From Streptomyces sp. NBC_00459 (GTDB taxonomy: Bacteria > Actinomycetota > Actinomycetes > Streptomycetales > Streptomycetaceae): a DNA stretch of 64,000 bases. The notes under the pieces were generated by a model, which ran no database searches, was not told where the DNA came from, and saw only the letters and a program-made list of their open reading frames with translations. The position numbers and the translations under genes are program-made. Shown here piece after piece: positions 15,846 through 23,860 of the stretch. The first letter of the stretch is position 1; the number at the start of each line of letters is the position of its first letter. The stretch spans positions 434,001 to 498,000 of the forward strand of contig NZ_CP107903.1 of assembly GCF_036013955.1 (NCBI RefSeq), written 5' to 3'.

Positions 15846-16748
15846 TCAGTTCCCCTTCCGGCCGCGGGCCAGCCTGAGCAGCCCCGGTGCCAGGGCGGCG
15901 AGCGCGGCGGCCCGGCGCAGCCGGGTGGCCACCCGTCGCCGCGTCGAGCGGGCCTGCTGGTGCACGTCGATGTACACCTCCGGGCGCACGGTCGCCCCGG
16001 AGAGCAGCTTCACCACCATGTGCGAGGTGATGGCGCCGAACACCATGGCAACATAGGTGACCTGGGGGAAGCTGTAGTCGGGCCGCCCCAGGTTCGCCCT
16101 CACCTCGACGAGCATCTCCACCGGCACGTACCGCAGTGGCACGGCCCGCAGCAGCAGCTGCCAGGAGGTCAGCCGGTCCAGATCGGCCTCGGCGATCGCG
16201 CCGTCGAACGGCTCCTTGATGTACCGGTAGTCGTAGCAGCGCACGTACTGGGCGCCCGCGATGTCCCACCCGGTGACGAGCGGCAGCCGCCGTTCCACGG
16301 CGACGCGGTGGAGCAGGTGCTTGGCCCGCCAGCCGTCCATGGTGGTCACGTCCACGCCGTCCACGATGACGTCGCAGTCGCCGACCAGCTCCTTGACCGT
16401 CTCCTCGCCGACCCCTTCCGGGAAGACCCTGACGTGGGCGTGCGGATTGATGGCCGCCACCCGCTCACCGGCGACCGTGGCCTTGTTGCGGTCGACGTCG
16501 GTGGCCGCCGCGCTCTGCCGGTTGAGGTTGTTCACCTCGTACGTGCCCGGGTCGGCCAGTACGAAGGAGCGCACTCCCAGCCGGGCGAGCGGCTCCACGG
16601 CGGCCCCGCCGATGGACCCGCACCCGGCGACGAGCACGGTCGCGCCCCGCAGTACGGCCTGCTCCCCCGTGCTGACCACGCCCTTGTTACGGGTGGTCAG
16701 CTCCCCGTAGAAGACCTTCTCCTGCGTCTCGGCACCACTACTGCTCAT
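15846..16748 (-). CDS. ThiF/MoeB/E1-like adenylating enzyme
   Basis: This 300-residue protein has the E1-type Rossmann fold with VLVAGCGSIGGAA (residues 38-50), the NLNRQ arginine (Arg77) and DVIVDGVD (Asp130), the usual ATP/Mg site of ThiF, MoeB and E1 enzymes. It lacks the two CxxC zinc pairs of MoeB/ThiF. The C-terminal 60 residues contain an Arg-rich amphipathic or membrane-touching helix (ALAALAPGLLRLARG). Such enzymes adenylate a C-terminal carboxylate, usually of a small ubiquitin-like protein, or a small molecule or peptide. No ubiquitin-like or MPN/JAB gene is visible here, so the acceptor is unclear. It is tightly packed with its neighbours: the upstream gene's stop codon ends at 16749, just before this start at 16748. 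Confidence 0.85.
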   Translation of the reverse strand: MSSSGAETQEKVFYGELTTRNKGVVSTGEQAVLRGATVLVAGCGSIGGAAVEPLARLGVRSFVLADPGTYEVNNLNRQSAAATDVDRNKATVAGERVAAINPHAHVRVFPEGVGEETVKELVGDCDVIVDGVDVTTMDGWRAKHLLHRVAVERRLPLVTGWDIAGAQYVRCYDYRYIKEPFDGAIAEADLDRLTSWQLLLRAVPLRYVPVEMLVEVRANLGRPDYSFPQVTYVAMVFGAITSHMVVKLLSGATVRPEVYIDVHQQARSTRRRVATRLRRAAALAALAPGLLRLARGRKGN

Positions 16749-17705
16749 CTACGACGCCTCCTTCATGCGGTACGCGCCCGACCTGCGGGCGCTCATGGCC
16801 GCGACCAGTTCCATGAGCGTCATCGCGTCCGGTCCGGCGCCGAGGTAGTCCTCGATGAGGTCCATGTAGTCGCCGAGGTCGGCGTGGACCGGCGCCACGA
16901 AGGGAACGGCGATGACGTCCTGGTCGTAGATGGGGGCCATGAGGTCTGTCTCGGGCAGCCGGGGCGAGGTGCCCCGGTCGATCTGGAGGTCGAAGCCGGT
17001 GAGCCGGAAGTGCCGTATCGCCACCTTCTCCTTGGCGTCGCCCAGCATGAGGCGCATCCGGTCGCCGGACGCGGAGATGACCCGGCCGAGGCCCAGCAGC
17101 AGATGCCAGGGCACACGTTCGGTGCCGGCGCCGGGCGGCAGTTCGAGGTCGCGTACGAACCGCTTGATCTCGAAGGCCTGGTGGGTGCCCAGGCCCTCGG
17201 CCGCGAACCGGCCCAGCAGGTCGATGTCGTGCGCCGCCTCGGTGGAGAACCGGCCGCGGTCGGGGTGGTCGAGCGGCATCGGGACCGGGTCCTGGGAGCA
17301 GCCGAGGCTGATGTAGCCGCGGATACGGCCCGTCCGGGTGCACAGACTGACGGTGTGGACGTTCTGCACACCCTCCGGGTGGCGGACGGTCTCCCGGAAC
17401 ACCGCCCGCTCGTACACCAGTTGGGGAGACATCCAGCCCAGCCGCAGATACTGCACGAGCCTGAACCCCATGATCCCGTTGAGGTAGCGCAGCGGGAGCT
17501 GGTCGTCCTCGACCGTGAGGGTGATCAGTTCGTCCCTCGGGTCGTACACGGAATAGAGCGGGTCGCCGATGACATGGTCGGGCAGCGACCGGAAGTCCAG
17601 GGTCGAGTGGAGCCGCATGATGTCCGAGACGTACCGTTCCCGCTCCCCCGCCGGTAACTGTTCCGCCGTGTCCACCGCGTCGGCTGTGTCGGTCGCGTCG
17701 GTCAT
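16749..17705 (-). CDS. Unknown protein with a LuxI/GNAT-like pattern
   Basis: This 318-residue protein has no family I can name with certainty. The order of segments resembles acyl-homoserine-lactone synthase/GNAT enzymes: LPLRYLNGIMGFRLVQYLRLGW near residues 70-90, a strand TGRIRGYISLG, a strand FEIKRFVRDLEL, a helix WHLLLGLGRVISASGDRMRLMLGD and a final KVAIRHFRLTGFDLQID segment, comparable to the RLLRRLGL part of LuxI proteins. If so, it would transfer an acyl group from a thioester to an amine. Its ATG overlaps the TGA of the acyl-CoA dehydrogenase gene (ATGA, 17702-17705), so the two are translationally coupled. That coupling fits an acyl-CoA being desaturated and then transferred. The fold assignment is inference from pattern only. 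Confidence 0.55.
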   Translation of the reverse strand: MTDATDTADAVDTAEQLPAGERERYVSDIMRLHSTLDFRSLPDHVIGDPLYSVYDPRDELITLTVEDDQLPLRYLNGIMGFRLVQYLRLGWMSPQLVYERAVFRETVRHPEGVQNVHTVSLCTRTGRIRGYISLGCSQDPVPMPLDHPDRGRFSTEAAHDIDLLGRFAAEGLGTHQAFEIKRFVRDLELPPGAGTERVPWHLLLGLGRVISASGDRMRLMLGDAKEKVAIRHFRLTGFDLQIDRGTSPRLPETDLMAPIYDQDVIAVPFVAPVHADLGDYMDLIEDYLGAGPDAMTLMELVAAMSARRSGAYRMKEAS

Positions 17706-18916
17706 ATCGGCTCCCCCTCGGCGTAGAGGCTCTCGGTGATGGCGAGGGCCAGCACCTCGGGGGTGCCCTCGTAGATCCGCGCGCCGTAGGCGTCGCGCAG
17801 CCGCTTCTCCATGCCGAACGACTTCACGTAGCCGCGGGCTCCGGTGAGGGACATGGCCATGTCGGCGACGTCGATGGCGACACGGTCCGCGAAGAGCTTC
17901 GCCGCCGCCGGTTCGTACTGCGGGGCGGGGAGTTCGTTGTCGACCTTGTGGGCGGCCTTCAGATACAGCAGTCGCGCCGCGTCGACCTTCGCGGACATCT
18001 CGGCGAGCTTGGCCGCGGTGAACTGGTGTTCGCGCAGGGGGCGTCCGCCCTGGACACGGGTGTCGCACCACTCCAGGGCCTGCTCGAGGGCGCCCCGGGC
18101 CACGCCGACCGAGATCCCGGCGACGGACGCGCGGGCCATGTTGCTCTGTGCGATGTTGATGGCCATGCCGTCGCCTTCCTCGCCGACCATGTTCTCGGCG
18201 GGGATACGGACGTCGTGGAACTCCAGTTCGCTGCCGAGGCAGAGCCGGTAACCCATCTTGTCGGCCACCGGCCCCCGGACCACACCGGGCAGGTCGAGCG
18301 GCACCATGAACGAGGTGAGGCCGGTGGCGCCGGGTGCGCCCTCCATGTTGGCGAACACCGAGGCGAACGCGGCTACCTGGGCGTTGGTGATGAACCTCTT
18401 CCTGCCGTTCAGGACGTAGTGGTCGCCGTCACGGCGGGCGGTCATCACATCGCGGGCGTGGACCGCGTTGGCCGGGATGATCAGGTCGCAGCCCGCCTCC
18501 TCCTCGGTGACCGCGTTGCAGGCCAGGACCGGGGCGTCGCCGGAGAACATGGGCAGGAAGCGGGCCTGGAGCCGCGGGTCGCCGGAGAGCAGCACCGGGG
18601 TCTGGCCGAGCATGGCGGCACCGAAGATGAGTGCGGTGCCGGCGCAGACGGACGCCACCTCCTCCAGCGCGACCGAGCAGCCGATCATGCCGAGACCGAG
18701 GCCGCCGTACTCCTTGGGCACGGCGACGCGGGTGAGGCCCAGGGCGTGCCCCTGGGCGACCATGTCCCAGTCGAAGTCGTCGGCGGGCGCCGTGTCGAGG
18801 TCCGTCACTCGGGGCGCGACCACCTCGCGGGCGAATTCCCGTACCTGGCGGCGGAGTTTCTCCACCTCGCCGGGAAGGACATCGAAATTGAGCTCAAGTT
18901 CTTCGGTGTTCATCAT
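17702..18916 (-). CDS. Acyl-CoA dehydrogenase
   Basis: This 404-residue protein has the full acyl-CoA dehydrogenase layout: an N-terminal helical domain (EVEKLRRQVREFAREVV), the FAD-contact strands ACNAVTEEEAGCD and NGRKRFITNAQVAAF, a C-terminal helical domain (REHQFTAAKLAEMSAKVDAARLL) and the YEGTPEV segment, whose Glu (about residue 383) is the catalytic base. It therefore looks like an active dehydrogenase, unlike the monooxygenase relatives at 3802 and 6966. The start at 18916 is one of two consecutive ATGs; neither has a strong ribosome-binding site. A short dyad CGGACGGTCCG lies at 18978-18988 between this gene and the SCP2-like gene. Its stop overlaps the start of the next gene by four bases. 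Confidence 0.9.
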   Translation of the reverse strand: MMNTEELELNFDVLPGEVEKLRRQVREFAREVVAPRVTDLDTAPADDFDWDMVAQGHALGLTRVAVPKEYGGLGLGMIGCSVALEEVASVCAGTALIFGAAMLGQTPVLLSGDPRLQARFLPMFSGDAPVLACNAVTEEEAGCDLIIPANAVHARDVMTARRDGDHYVLNGRKRFITNAQVAAFASVFANMEGAPGATGLTSFMVPLDLPGVVRGPVADKMGYRLCLGSELEFHDVRIPAENMVGEEGDGMAINIAQSNMARASVAGISVGVARGALEQALEWCDTRVQGGRPLREHQFTAAKLAEMSAKVDAARLLYLKAAHKVDNELPAPQYEPAAAKLFADRVAIDVADMAMSLTGARGYVKSFGMEKRLRDAYGARIYEGTPEVLALAITESLYAEGEPI

Positions 18917-19013
18917 GTCTGTCTCGAAACTCCACAACTCTGATCCGATTGCCTGGGAAAGTGCCGAAGTGCTGTACCGGACGGTCCGTAGGGGCGCCGG
19001 AGATGCCGCGCTC

Positions 19014-19406
19014 TCAGACGGGAAGCCCTTCCTTCGCCGCCAGTTCGGGATAGCGGTCGAAGGCGGGCCGCAGGATGGGGACGAGTTCCAGCACGCGGGC
19101 GACCTTGCCGCGGATCCGTACCTTTCCGGTGGCGATGGCGGTCGGCATCATGAGCTTCCCGAGCCAGAGCTGGTGCGCGGTGTCGGACGACATCCTGATT
19201 CGGATCGTCGCGTCTTCGGGCGCGTCGGCCCCGACCGTCAGCGCGTCCGCGGACACATGGACAACGCAGTCCGGGTTGGTGTGGGTCAGCCTGATGGACA
19301 GGTTGCTCGCGCGCAGCTGCGAAGTGAACTGTTCGTCCTTCAACAGGATCTCGAAGAGGTTGCCGAAAACCCGCTCGGCTACCTCGGTCGACTCGAAAAC
19401 AGTCAT
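19014..19406 (-). CDS. SCP2 sterol/lipid-transfer domain protein
   Basis: This 130-residue protein is a stand-alone SCP2-like domain: VAERVFGNLFEILLKDEQFTSQLRASNLSIRLTHTNPDCVVHVSAD, then ATIRIRMSSDTAHQLWLGKLMMPTAIATGKVRIRGKVARVLELVPIL. The domain holds a hydrophobic pocket for acyl chains, acyl-CoA or sterols. It is the first gene of the minus-strand operon and probably carries the lipid substrate to the acyl-CoA dehydrogenase downstream. The ATG at 19406 has a GAGAGGG site upstream; a longer in-frame start 18 codons earlier is less convincing. It is divergent from the BlaI-like regulator, with a 250-base promoter region between them. Confidence 0.85.
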   Translation of the reverse strand: MTVFESTEVAERVFGNLFEILLKDEQFTSQLRASNLSIRLTHTNPDCVVHVSADALTVGADAPEDATIRIRMSSDTAHQLWLGKLMMPTAIATGKVRIRGKVARVLELVPILRPAFDRYPELAAKEGLPV

Positions 19407-19656
19407 GGTTCCCTCTCCCGTCAAACATTCCCAAGAGCGAATCGCCGCGTCGGCGTTCACCGCATCCTAGGAATCGGCCGGGGGACGGACCGGCGAATCG
19501 ACAGAGCGGGAAAAGGAAGAGGACGGAGTATTGAAAGAGAACGCGCATCCGGTGCCACCCACGCGGACACGAGGCGAGGCGGCACGACACCGGACCGGTC
19601 CCGTTCCGTCCGGGCACCACTGGGCGTTCGGGCCCCGGGCACCGTAGATTGAAGGG

Positions 19657-20049
19657 GTGACAGCCGACCGATCCCGCGCCTCCCAGGAATGCCTCGTCTT
19701 CGGCCCGCTGGAGAACGAGATCATGGAGGTTCTGTGGCAGGCTCCCGAACCGATGACCGTCCGGGAGGTCCTCGGCGCGCTCAACGCCGGCCGTGAGACC
19801 CCGCTGGCGTACACCACCGTCATGACCGTGCTGAGCCGCCTCGCCGAGAAGGGCGCCGCCAACCGCACCAAGGCGGGCCGGGGTTACGCGTACGCCCCCT
19901 GTGTCACGGACGAGGCGGCGATGGCCGTGCGCGAGGTCATCCGCGACTTCGGGGTGAGCGCGGTCGGTCACTTCCTCGACGAGATCCGCAATGTCCCCGA
20001 CCTACGCGAACGCTTCGAGAAGCTGCTGCACGAGGGCCCCGGTCACTGA
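19657..20049 (+). CDS. BlaI/MecI/CopY-family transcriptional regulator
   Basis: This 130-residue protein has the BlaI winged helix at about residues 14-85: GPLENEIMEVLWQAPEPMTVREVLGAL, then AYTTVMTVLSRLAEKGAANRTKAGRGYAYAP. A short dimerising tail follows. No BlaR-like membrane protease gene is adjacent. It is divergent from the SCP2-led operon and is a candidate repressor of it, which would give that operon two regulators with the SARP fusion at the far end. The GTG start at 19657 follows a weak site. Its last bases overlap the end of the convergent gvpK gene by seven bases. Confidence 0.88.
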   Translation: MTADRSRASQECLVFGPLENEIMEVLWQAPEPMTVREVLGALNAGRETPLAYTTVMTVLSRLAEKGAANRTKAGRGYAYAPCVTDEAAMAVREVIRDFGVSAVGHFLDEIRNVPDLRERFEKLLHEGPGH

Positions 20050-20408
20050 GCCCGCGGCGAAGGAACCTCAGTGGCGCCCTCCTGCCGCGGCAGCAGGGGG
20101 CCGAGTGGGCCGAGGTCGAGGTTCAGGTCTTCGGGGCTCAGGTCGTACCGCTCGCGCAATTCGGTCATGCGGTCGTCGAGGATCATGAGGGTCATGCCGA
20201 TGCGTTCCTCCTGTTCCTCGGTCAGGTTGTTCCTTTCGACCCGGCGGATGGCCTGCCGTTCCATGAGCTGGCGCAACAACTCCACGACGGTGAGCACCAG
20301 TCGGACGAGGTCACGTTCGACCGTGTCCTTGTCCAGGTCCAGGCGTCGGGCCGGGGACTGTCCGCAGTGAGATGCCGGCCCGGTGCCGGGCCCGCCGTCC
20401 GATGTCAC
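20043..20408 (-). CDS. gvpK: Gas vesicle protein GvpK
   Basis: This 121-residue protein has the GvpK core: LDLDKDTVERDLVRLVLTVVELLRQLMERQAIRRVERNNLTEEQEERIGMTLMILDDRM (about residues 25-85). GvpK is a minor assembly protein of gas vesicles. Its GTG start overlaps the TGA of gvpS (GTGA, 20405-20408), so the genes are translationally coupled. The order gvpL-gvpS-gvpK matches the end of the gvp operons known from Streptomyces. In this window the structural gene gvpA and the other assembly genes are missing, so vesicles are not expected from this copy. Confidence 0.9.
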   Translation of the reverse strand: MTSDGGPGTGPASHCGQSPARRLDLDKDTVERDLVRLVLTVVELLRQLMERQAIRRVERNNLTEEQEERIGMTLMILDDRMTELRERYDLSPEDLNLDLGPLGPLLPRQEGATEVPSPRAQ

Positions 20409-20590
20409 GTCAGGATTCCTTCCGTGGCTCCCTCGACCGAGGTGAGCAGGGCACGCAGGGAGACACGGACCAGTTCCACGTCGGCGATACAGAGGCTGAG
20501 GTCTCCCGTGATGACGACACCGCCCGCCAGGAGCCGGTCGAGGAGATCCACCAGAGCGACCTCCGCCTGCGGCGGGCCACCGGCCGTCAC
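20405..20590 (-). CDS. gvpS: Gas vesicle protein GvpS/GvpJ (GvpA-like)
   Basis: This 61-residue protein belongs to the GvpA/J/S superfamily: VALVDLLDRLLAGGVVITGDLSLCIADVELVRVSLRALLTSV. The GTG at 20590 overlaps the TGA of the upstream gvpL frame (GTGA), which decides this start over an in-frame codon 26 residues earlier. As a minor GvpA-like protein it would help nucleate vesicles. It is short but complete for the family. Confidence 0.82.
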   Translation of the reverse strand: MTAGGPPQAEVALVDLLDRLLAGGVVITGDLSLCIADVELVRVSLRALLTSVEGATEGILT

Positions 20591-21366
20591 GTCGTCGTCT
20601 GCGGGATCGTGGGGTCCGCCGTTCCGGCCTGTTCCGGCGGGGGCGGGGCGAAGGAGTACGGGGCCCACGGTCCGGTGATCTCGAGTCGGACACCGGTGGT
20701 CCCGGCGGCGAGCAGTTCCACGCGGTCCTGGAAGCTCCGCGTGTGCTTCCGCGGGACGAGGTAGGCGGCGTTGACGACGTTCTCCCCCGGTTTCGCCGAC
20801 AGGGCGGCCGGCTGAGGACGATGGTGCCGTACGTCGGCGGCCAGGTTCGCTTCCACGAGCGCACGGTCCACTCGTGCGCCGAGGTCGGCGGCGGTCTGCC
20901 GGGCGAGTTCGTGGCCGTCCCGGCTTGTGCGGCGCACGCGCAGGTAGTCACGCCCGGAGCGTGGCCGGTCCTGCGGGGGCGGGTCGGCGGCGGTCGGCGG
21001 CTGGGCGTAGATCTTGACACCCCATTCGTCGTGGCCCTCCAGCTGGTTCAAGGTGGTTCGGAAGTGGCTCTCGTCGGCGCGCAGACGTCTCAGCAGGCCG
21101 TCGTCGTCGAGGTACACCGTGGCCAACCGGAGGGGTAGTACCGCGGTTCGGGAGGCCAGCGCGGCGATCACCTGGTGATGGTCGCGGGCCAGCCGTTCCA
21201 GGTCGGTGATGTCGTCGAGCCGCTGTGCGACGGCCTCTTCGGTGAAGGCCTCCGCTGGTACGTCACTGACGACCGCGGCTGTGCCGGCACCGCACAGGAT
21301 CCGGACCGGCAGCCCGTCGACGCCGCGCAGTTCCCGGACGCACCCGGCGAACCGCGCCTTTCGCGA
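20587..21366 (-). pseudogene. gvpL: Gas vesicle protein GvpL/GvpF, 5'-truncated
   Basis: The frame from 21366 to 20587 encodes a GvpL/F-like protein without its beginning: LPVRILCGAGTAAVVSDVPAEAFTEEAVAQRLDDITDLERLARDHHQVIAALASRTAVLPLRLATVYLDDDGLLRRL, then HDEWGVKIYAQPP. The usual YVYG/A-type N-terminus is absent: immediately upstream is an in-frame TAA (21367-21369) and then the promoter of a divergent drug exporter. There is no good start codon before GTG at 21171, which lies inside the conserved domain. The gene appears to have been cut when the exporter region was joined here. The C-terminal part and the coupling to gvpS are intact. Confidence 0.72.
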
Positions 21367-21404
21367 TTACTTCACCATCGCCGCCCACCCGCACACCCAC
21401 GACC

Positions 21405-21422
21405 TACTATGCTCACGTAGTA
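21405..21422. promoter_or_regulatory. Imperfect dyad upstream of the DHA2 exporter
   Basis: TACTATGCTCACGTAGTA has arms TACTAyG/CrTAGTA and is AT-rich within GC-rich DNA. It ends 54 bases before the GTG of the exporter, in a position suited to an operator or to overlap with a promoter. The regulator is not identified; none is adjacent on that side except the winged-helix gene beyond the exporter. Confidence 0.35.
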
Positions 21423-21476
21423 GATACATGGGGCGCGGCATCCGGTGCGGGACGCCCCTCTGACCGGAGGTGCGAA

Positions 21477-23099
21477 GTGAGCGGGGCATTATCAGCGGGC
21501 GCGCCCGTGCGGGGACGTGGACTGATCATGACGGTCCTCGGTTGCTGTTTCCTGATGGTGATGATGGACAACACCATCCTCAACGTCGCTCTGCAGACGA
21601 TCCAGGAGGACGTCGGCGCGACCAACGCGGAACTCCAATGGGCCCTGGACTCCTACATCCTGTTCTACGCGGCCCTGATGTTCTCCTCCGGAATCCTCGC
21701 CGACGCCTTCGGCCGCCGCCGCGTCCTGGTGATCGGACTGGTCGTCTTCGGTGCGGCATCCACCTTCGCCGGCTTCGCCGACACGCCCCAGGAACTCATC
21801 ATCTGGCGCGGTGTCATGGGTGTGGCCGGGTCGGTAGTGCCCCCCGCCACCCTCGCGGTGATCAATGACGTCTACGCCCCGGAGGAACGCGGCAAGGCGA
21901 TCGGAATCTGGTCGGCGCTGGGCGGTCTTTCCATCGCTCTCGGCCCGATCGCCGGCGGCTTCCTGCTCGAACACTTCTGGTGGGGCTCGGTCTTCCTCAT
22001 CAACGTCCCCATCGCCGCCGTCTGCGCCCTCCTTCTCCTGGTGGTCCTCGCCGAGTCCCGCTCGGCGACCAGGCCACGCATCGACGTCATCGGCGTCCTG
22101 CTGTCCATCACGGGTATCGGCTCGCTGGTCTACGGGGTGATCCGCGGCGGCGAGACCAACGACTGGACCAGTGCCGAGGTCCTGGGCACGATGGTCGCGG
22201 GAGTCGCCCTGCTGGCCGCGCTCGTCCTGTTCGAGAGCCGCACGACACATCCGGCGCTCGACGTGAAGATGTTCCGCAACAAGTCCTTCGCAGCAGGCAC
22301 CGCGAGCCTCTCCCTCTCCTTCTTCGCGCTGACCGGCGGCACCTTCCTGATGGTCTTCTACGTCCAGGCCATCCGCGGTCACACCCCTCTCGAACTCGGC
22401 CTCATCCTGCTCCCGGTGGCGGTGGGCGCCGTCGCCTCGGCCATCCTCAGCAACCCGCTGGCCATGCGCTTCGGCCCCAAGGCCGTCGTCACCACCGGAC
22501 TGCTGCTGCTCGCCCTGTCGTTCACCGGCCAGGCCGGCATCGGAGCCGACACGGCGTTGTGGTGGTACGAGATCCTGCTGGGCGTCTCCGGCTTCGGCCT
22601 CGGCCTGGTGATGGGCACGACCACGACGACCACGATGGCCGTGGTGGCGCCCGAACAGGCCGCCATCGGCGCGGGCGTCAACAACACGCTGCGGCAGATC
22701 GGCGCCGCGCTCGGTGTCGCCGTCCTCGGCTCGATCCTGTCCGTCTGGTACCGGGACGAGCTCGGCGGCGCCGTCAACGTACTCCCGGAGGGTGCACGGG
22801 AGGCCGCCTCGGAGTCCCTGGGCGGCACGATGGTCGCCGTCCGCGAACTCCAGGAGACGGGCACGCTCCCGGCCGGGACGCGCGACCAGGTCCCCGGGTT
22901 GCTGGCCACGGCCCAGGACGCGTACCTGTCGGCCATGCATGTGAGCTTCGGCGTGGCCGCCGGGGCGCTCGTGCTGGCAGCCGTGGTCGCCGCGATCTGG
23001 CTGCCCGGCCGGATCGACGCCCCCACGGGCACCGACACCGCCGCGCAGCCGGGCGGCGCCACCCAAACCCCCGACTCCGCCGCCCAACCGGCGCGATGA
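21477..23099 (+). CDS. DHA2-family (EmrB/QacA-like) MFS drug exporter
   Basis: This 540-residue membrane protein has about 14 helices. Typical motifs are DNTILNVALQTI in helix 1 (motif D1), LDSYILFYAALMFSSGILADAFGRRRVLV (helix 2 and motif A) and WSALGGLSIALGPIAGGFLLEHFWWGSVFLINVPI (motif C and following). These mark a proton-driven exporter of drugs or secondary metabolites. The GTG start has GGAGG six bases upstream. The gene is divergent from the cut gvpL and about 240 bases from the convergent winged-helix gene. A hydrophilic Pro/Thr/Ala-rich C-tail of about 30 residues is unremarkable. The substrate is unknown. Confidence 0.92.
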   Translation: MSGALSAGAPVRGRGLIMTVLGCCFLMVMMDNTILNVALQTIQEDVGATNAELQWALDSYILFYAALMFSSGILADAFGRRRVLVIGLVVFGAASTFAGFADTPQELIIWRGVMGVAGSVVPPATLAVINDVYAPEERGKAIGIWSALGGLSIALGPIAGGFLLEHFWWGSVFLINVPIAAVCALLLLVVLAESRSATRPRIDVIGVLLSITGIGSLVYGVIRGGETNDWTSAEVLGTMVAGVALLAALVLFESRTTHPALDVKMFRNKSFAAGTASLSLSFFALTGGTFLMVFYVQAIRGHTPLELGLILLPVAVGAVASAILSNPLAMRFGPKAVVTTGLLLLALSFTGQAGIGADTALWWYEILLGVSGFGLGLVMGTTTTTTMAVVAPEQAAIGAGVNNTLRQIGAALGVAVLGSILSVWYRDELGGAVNVLPEGAREAASESLGGTMVAVRELQETGTLPAGTRDQVPGLLATAQDAYLSAMHVSFGVAAGALVLAAVVAAIWLPGRIDAPTGTDTAAQPGGATQTPDSAAQPAR

Positions 23100-23335
23100 C
23101 CGGACCATGACGCTCCTACAGGGCCCGGCACCACCGGGTGACCGGCCGCACGGAACGCCAGGGCGTCCCCGTGTGCGCCGGTCATCCGGCCCGGGCGGGT
23201 ACGACCACGCGGTGCTCGTCCACCCTCGTTCGCCCTCGTCGACCCGGGCCGTTCCCGGCTGCCCGCGTCCTCGGCCGGCATCAGGGCTCCGTCTGCCCCG
23301 GCCGTCACCTGCCCCGGACCCGTCCGCCAGGGCTT

Positions 23336-23860
23336 TCAACCGCTCGGGTCCGCAACGGCCCCCGTCGTCAGGAGAAACCCGCGCCCCCGCACGGTCTCTA
23401 TGGCCAGCCCGACAGACACGACCTTCCGCCGCAGCCTCATCATGTGCAGGTCGAGGGCGTTCTGACTGGCGGAACGGTTGGCGGACAGCAGCCGCTCCGC
23501 CAGGTCGGCCCGGCTCGCCATCCCCGGACGACGCTGCACGAGGCCGCGCAACACCGCCGCCTCGGAGACCGTCAGGGGCAGGACCGCACCGCCGTAGCGG
23601 AGTAACCCGTCCTCGTCCACCACAGGAGGAGCGCTCTGGGACGTGGCCTTGAGATGCAGTGACGCGATCCTGGTCTTCAACTCCCAGGCTTCCACGGGCT
23701 GTCGTACCCAGTCCTCGTGCACACCCGCCAGCTCGGGCACCCGTGCACCCCTGGCCACCACTATGAGGCAGGGCAACCCCCGCATACGGAAACCCTCCAG
23801 CTTTCCCGACTCGGCCGGCCAGCGGACGATCTTCACATCCGGCGTCATGATGTTCTCCAC
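23336..23860 (-). CDS. Winged-helix (OmpR/PhoB-type) transcriptional regulator, receiver absent or degenerate
   Basis: This 174-residue protein ends in an OmpR-type DNA-binding domain: LLRYGGAVLPLTVSEAAVLRGLVQRRPGMASRADLAERLL, then NALDLHMMRLRRKVVSVGLAIETVRGRGFLL. The first 80 residues (VKIVRWPAESGKLEGFRMRGLPCLIVVARGARVPE) resemble a shrunken receiver-like or sensor domain without the phospho-acceptor Asp pattern. It is an orphan: no kinase is adjacent. The GTG at 23860 has GGGAGGA about 8 bases upstream; an internal ATG is at 23848. A far longer open frame on this strand extends through the aromatic operon but is an artefact of GC-rich codon bias. Its target may be the convergent exporter. 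Confidence 0.78.
   Translation of the reverse strand: MENIMTPDVKIVRWPAESGKLEGFRMRGLPCLIVVARGARVPELAGVHEDWVRQPVEAWELKTRIASLHLKATSQSAPPVVDEDGLLRYGGAVLPLTVSEAAVLRGLVQRRPGMASRADLAERLLSANRSASQNALDLHMMRLRRKVVSVGLAIETVRGRGFLLTTGAVADPSG

Noticed and set aside
17706..18071. Longer start for the LuxI-like gene extending into the acyl-CoA dehydrogenase gene.
   Set aside because: The ATGA overlap at 17702-17705 is the typical coupled start, and the extension would overlap the dehydrogenase by over 360 bases with non-family sequence.
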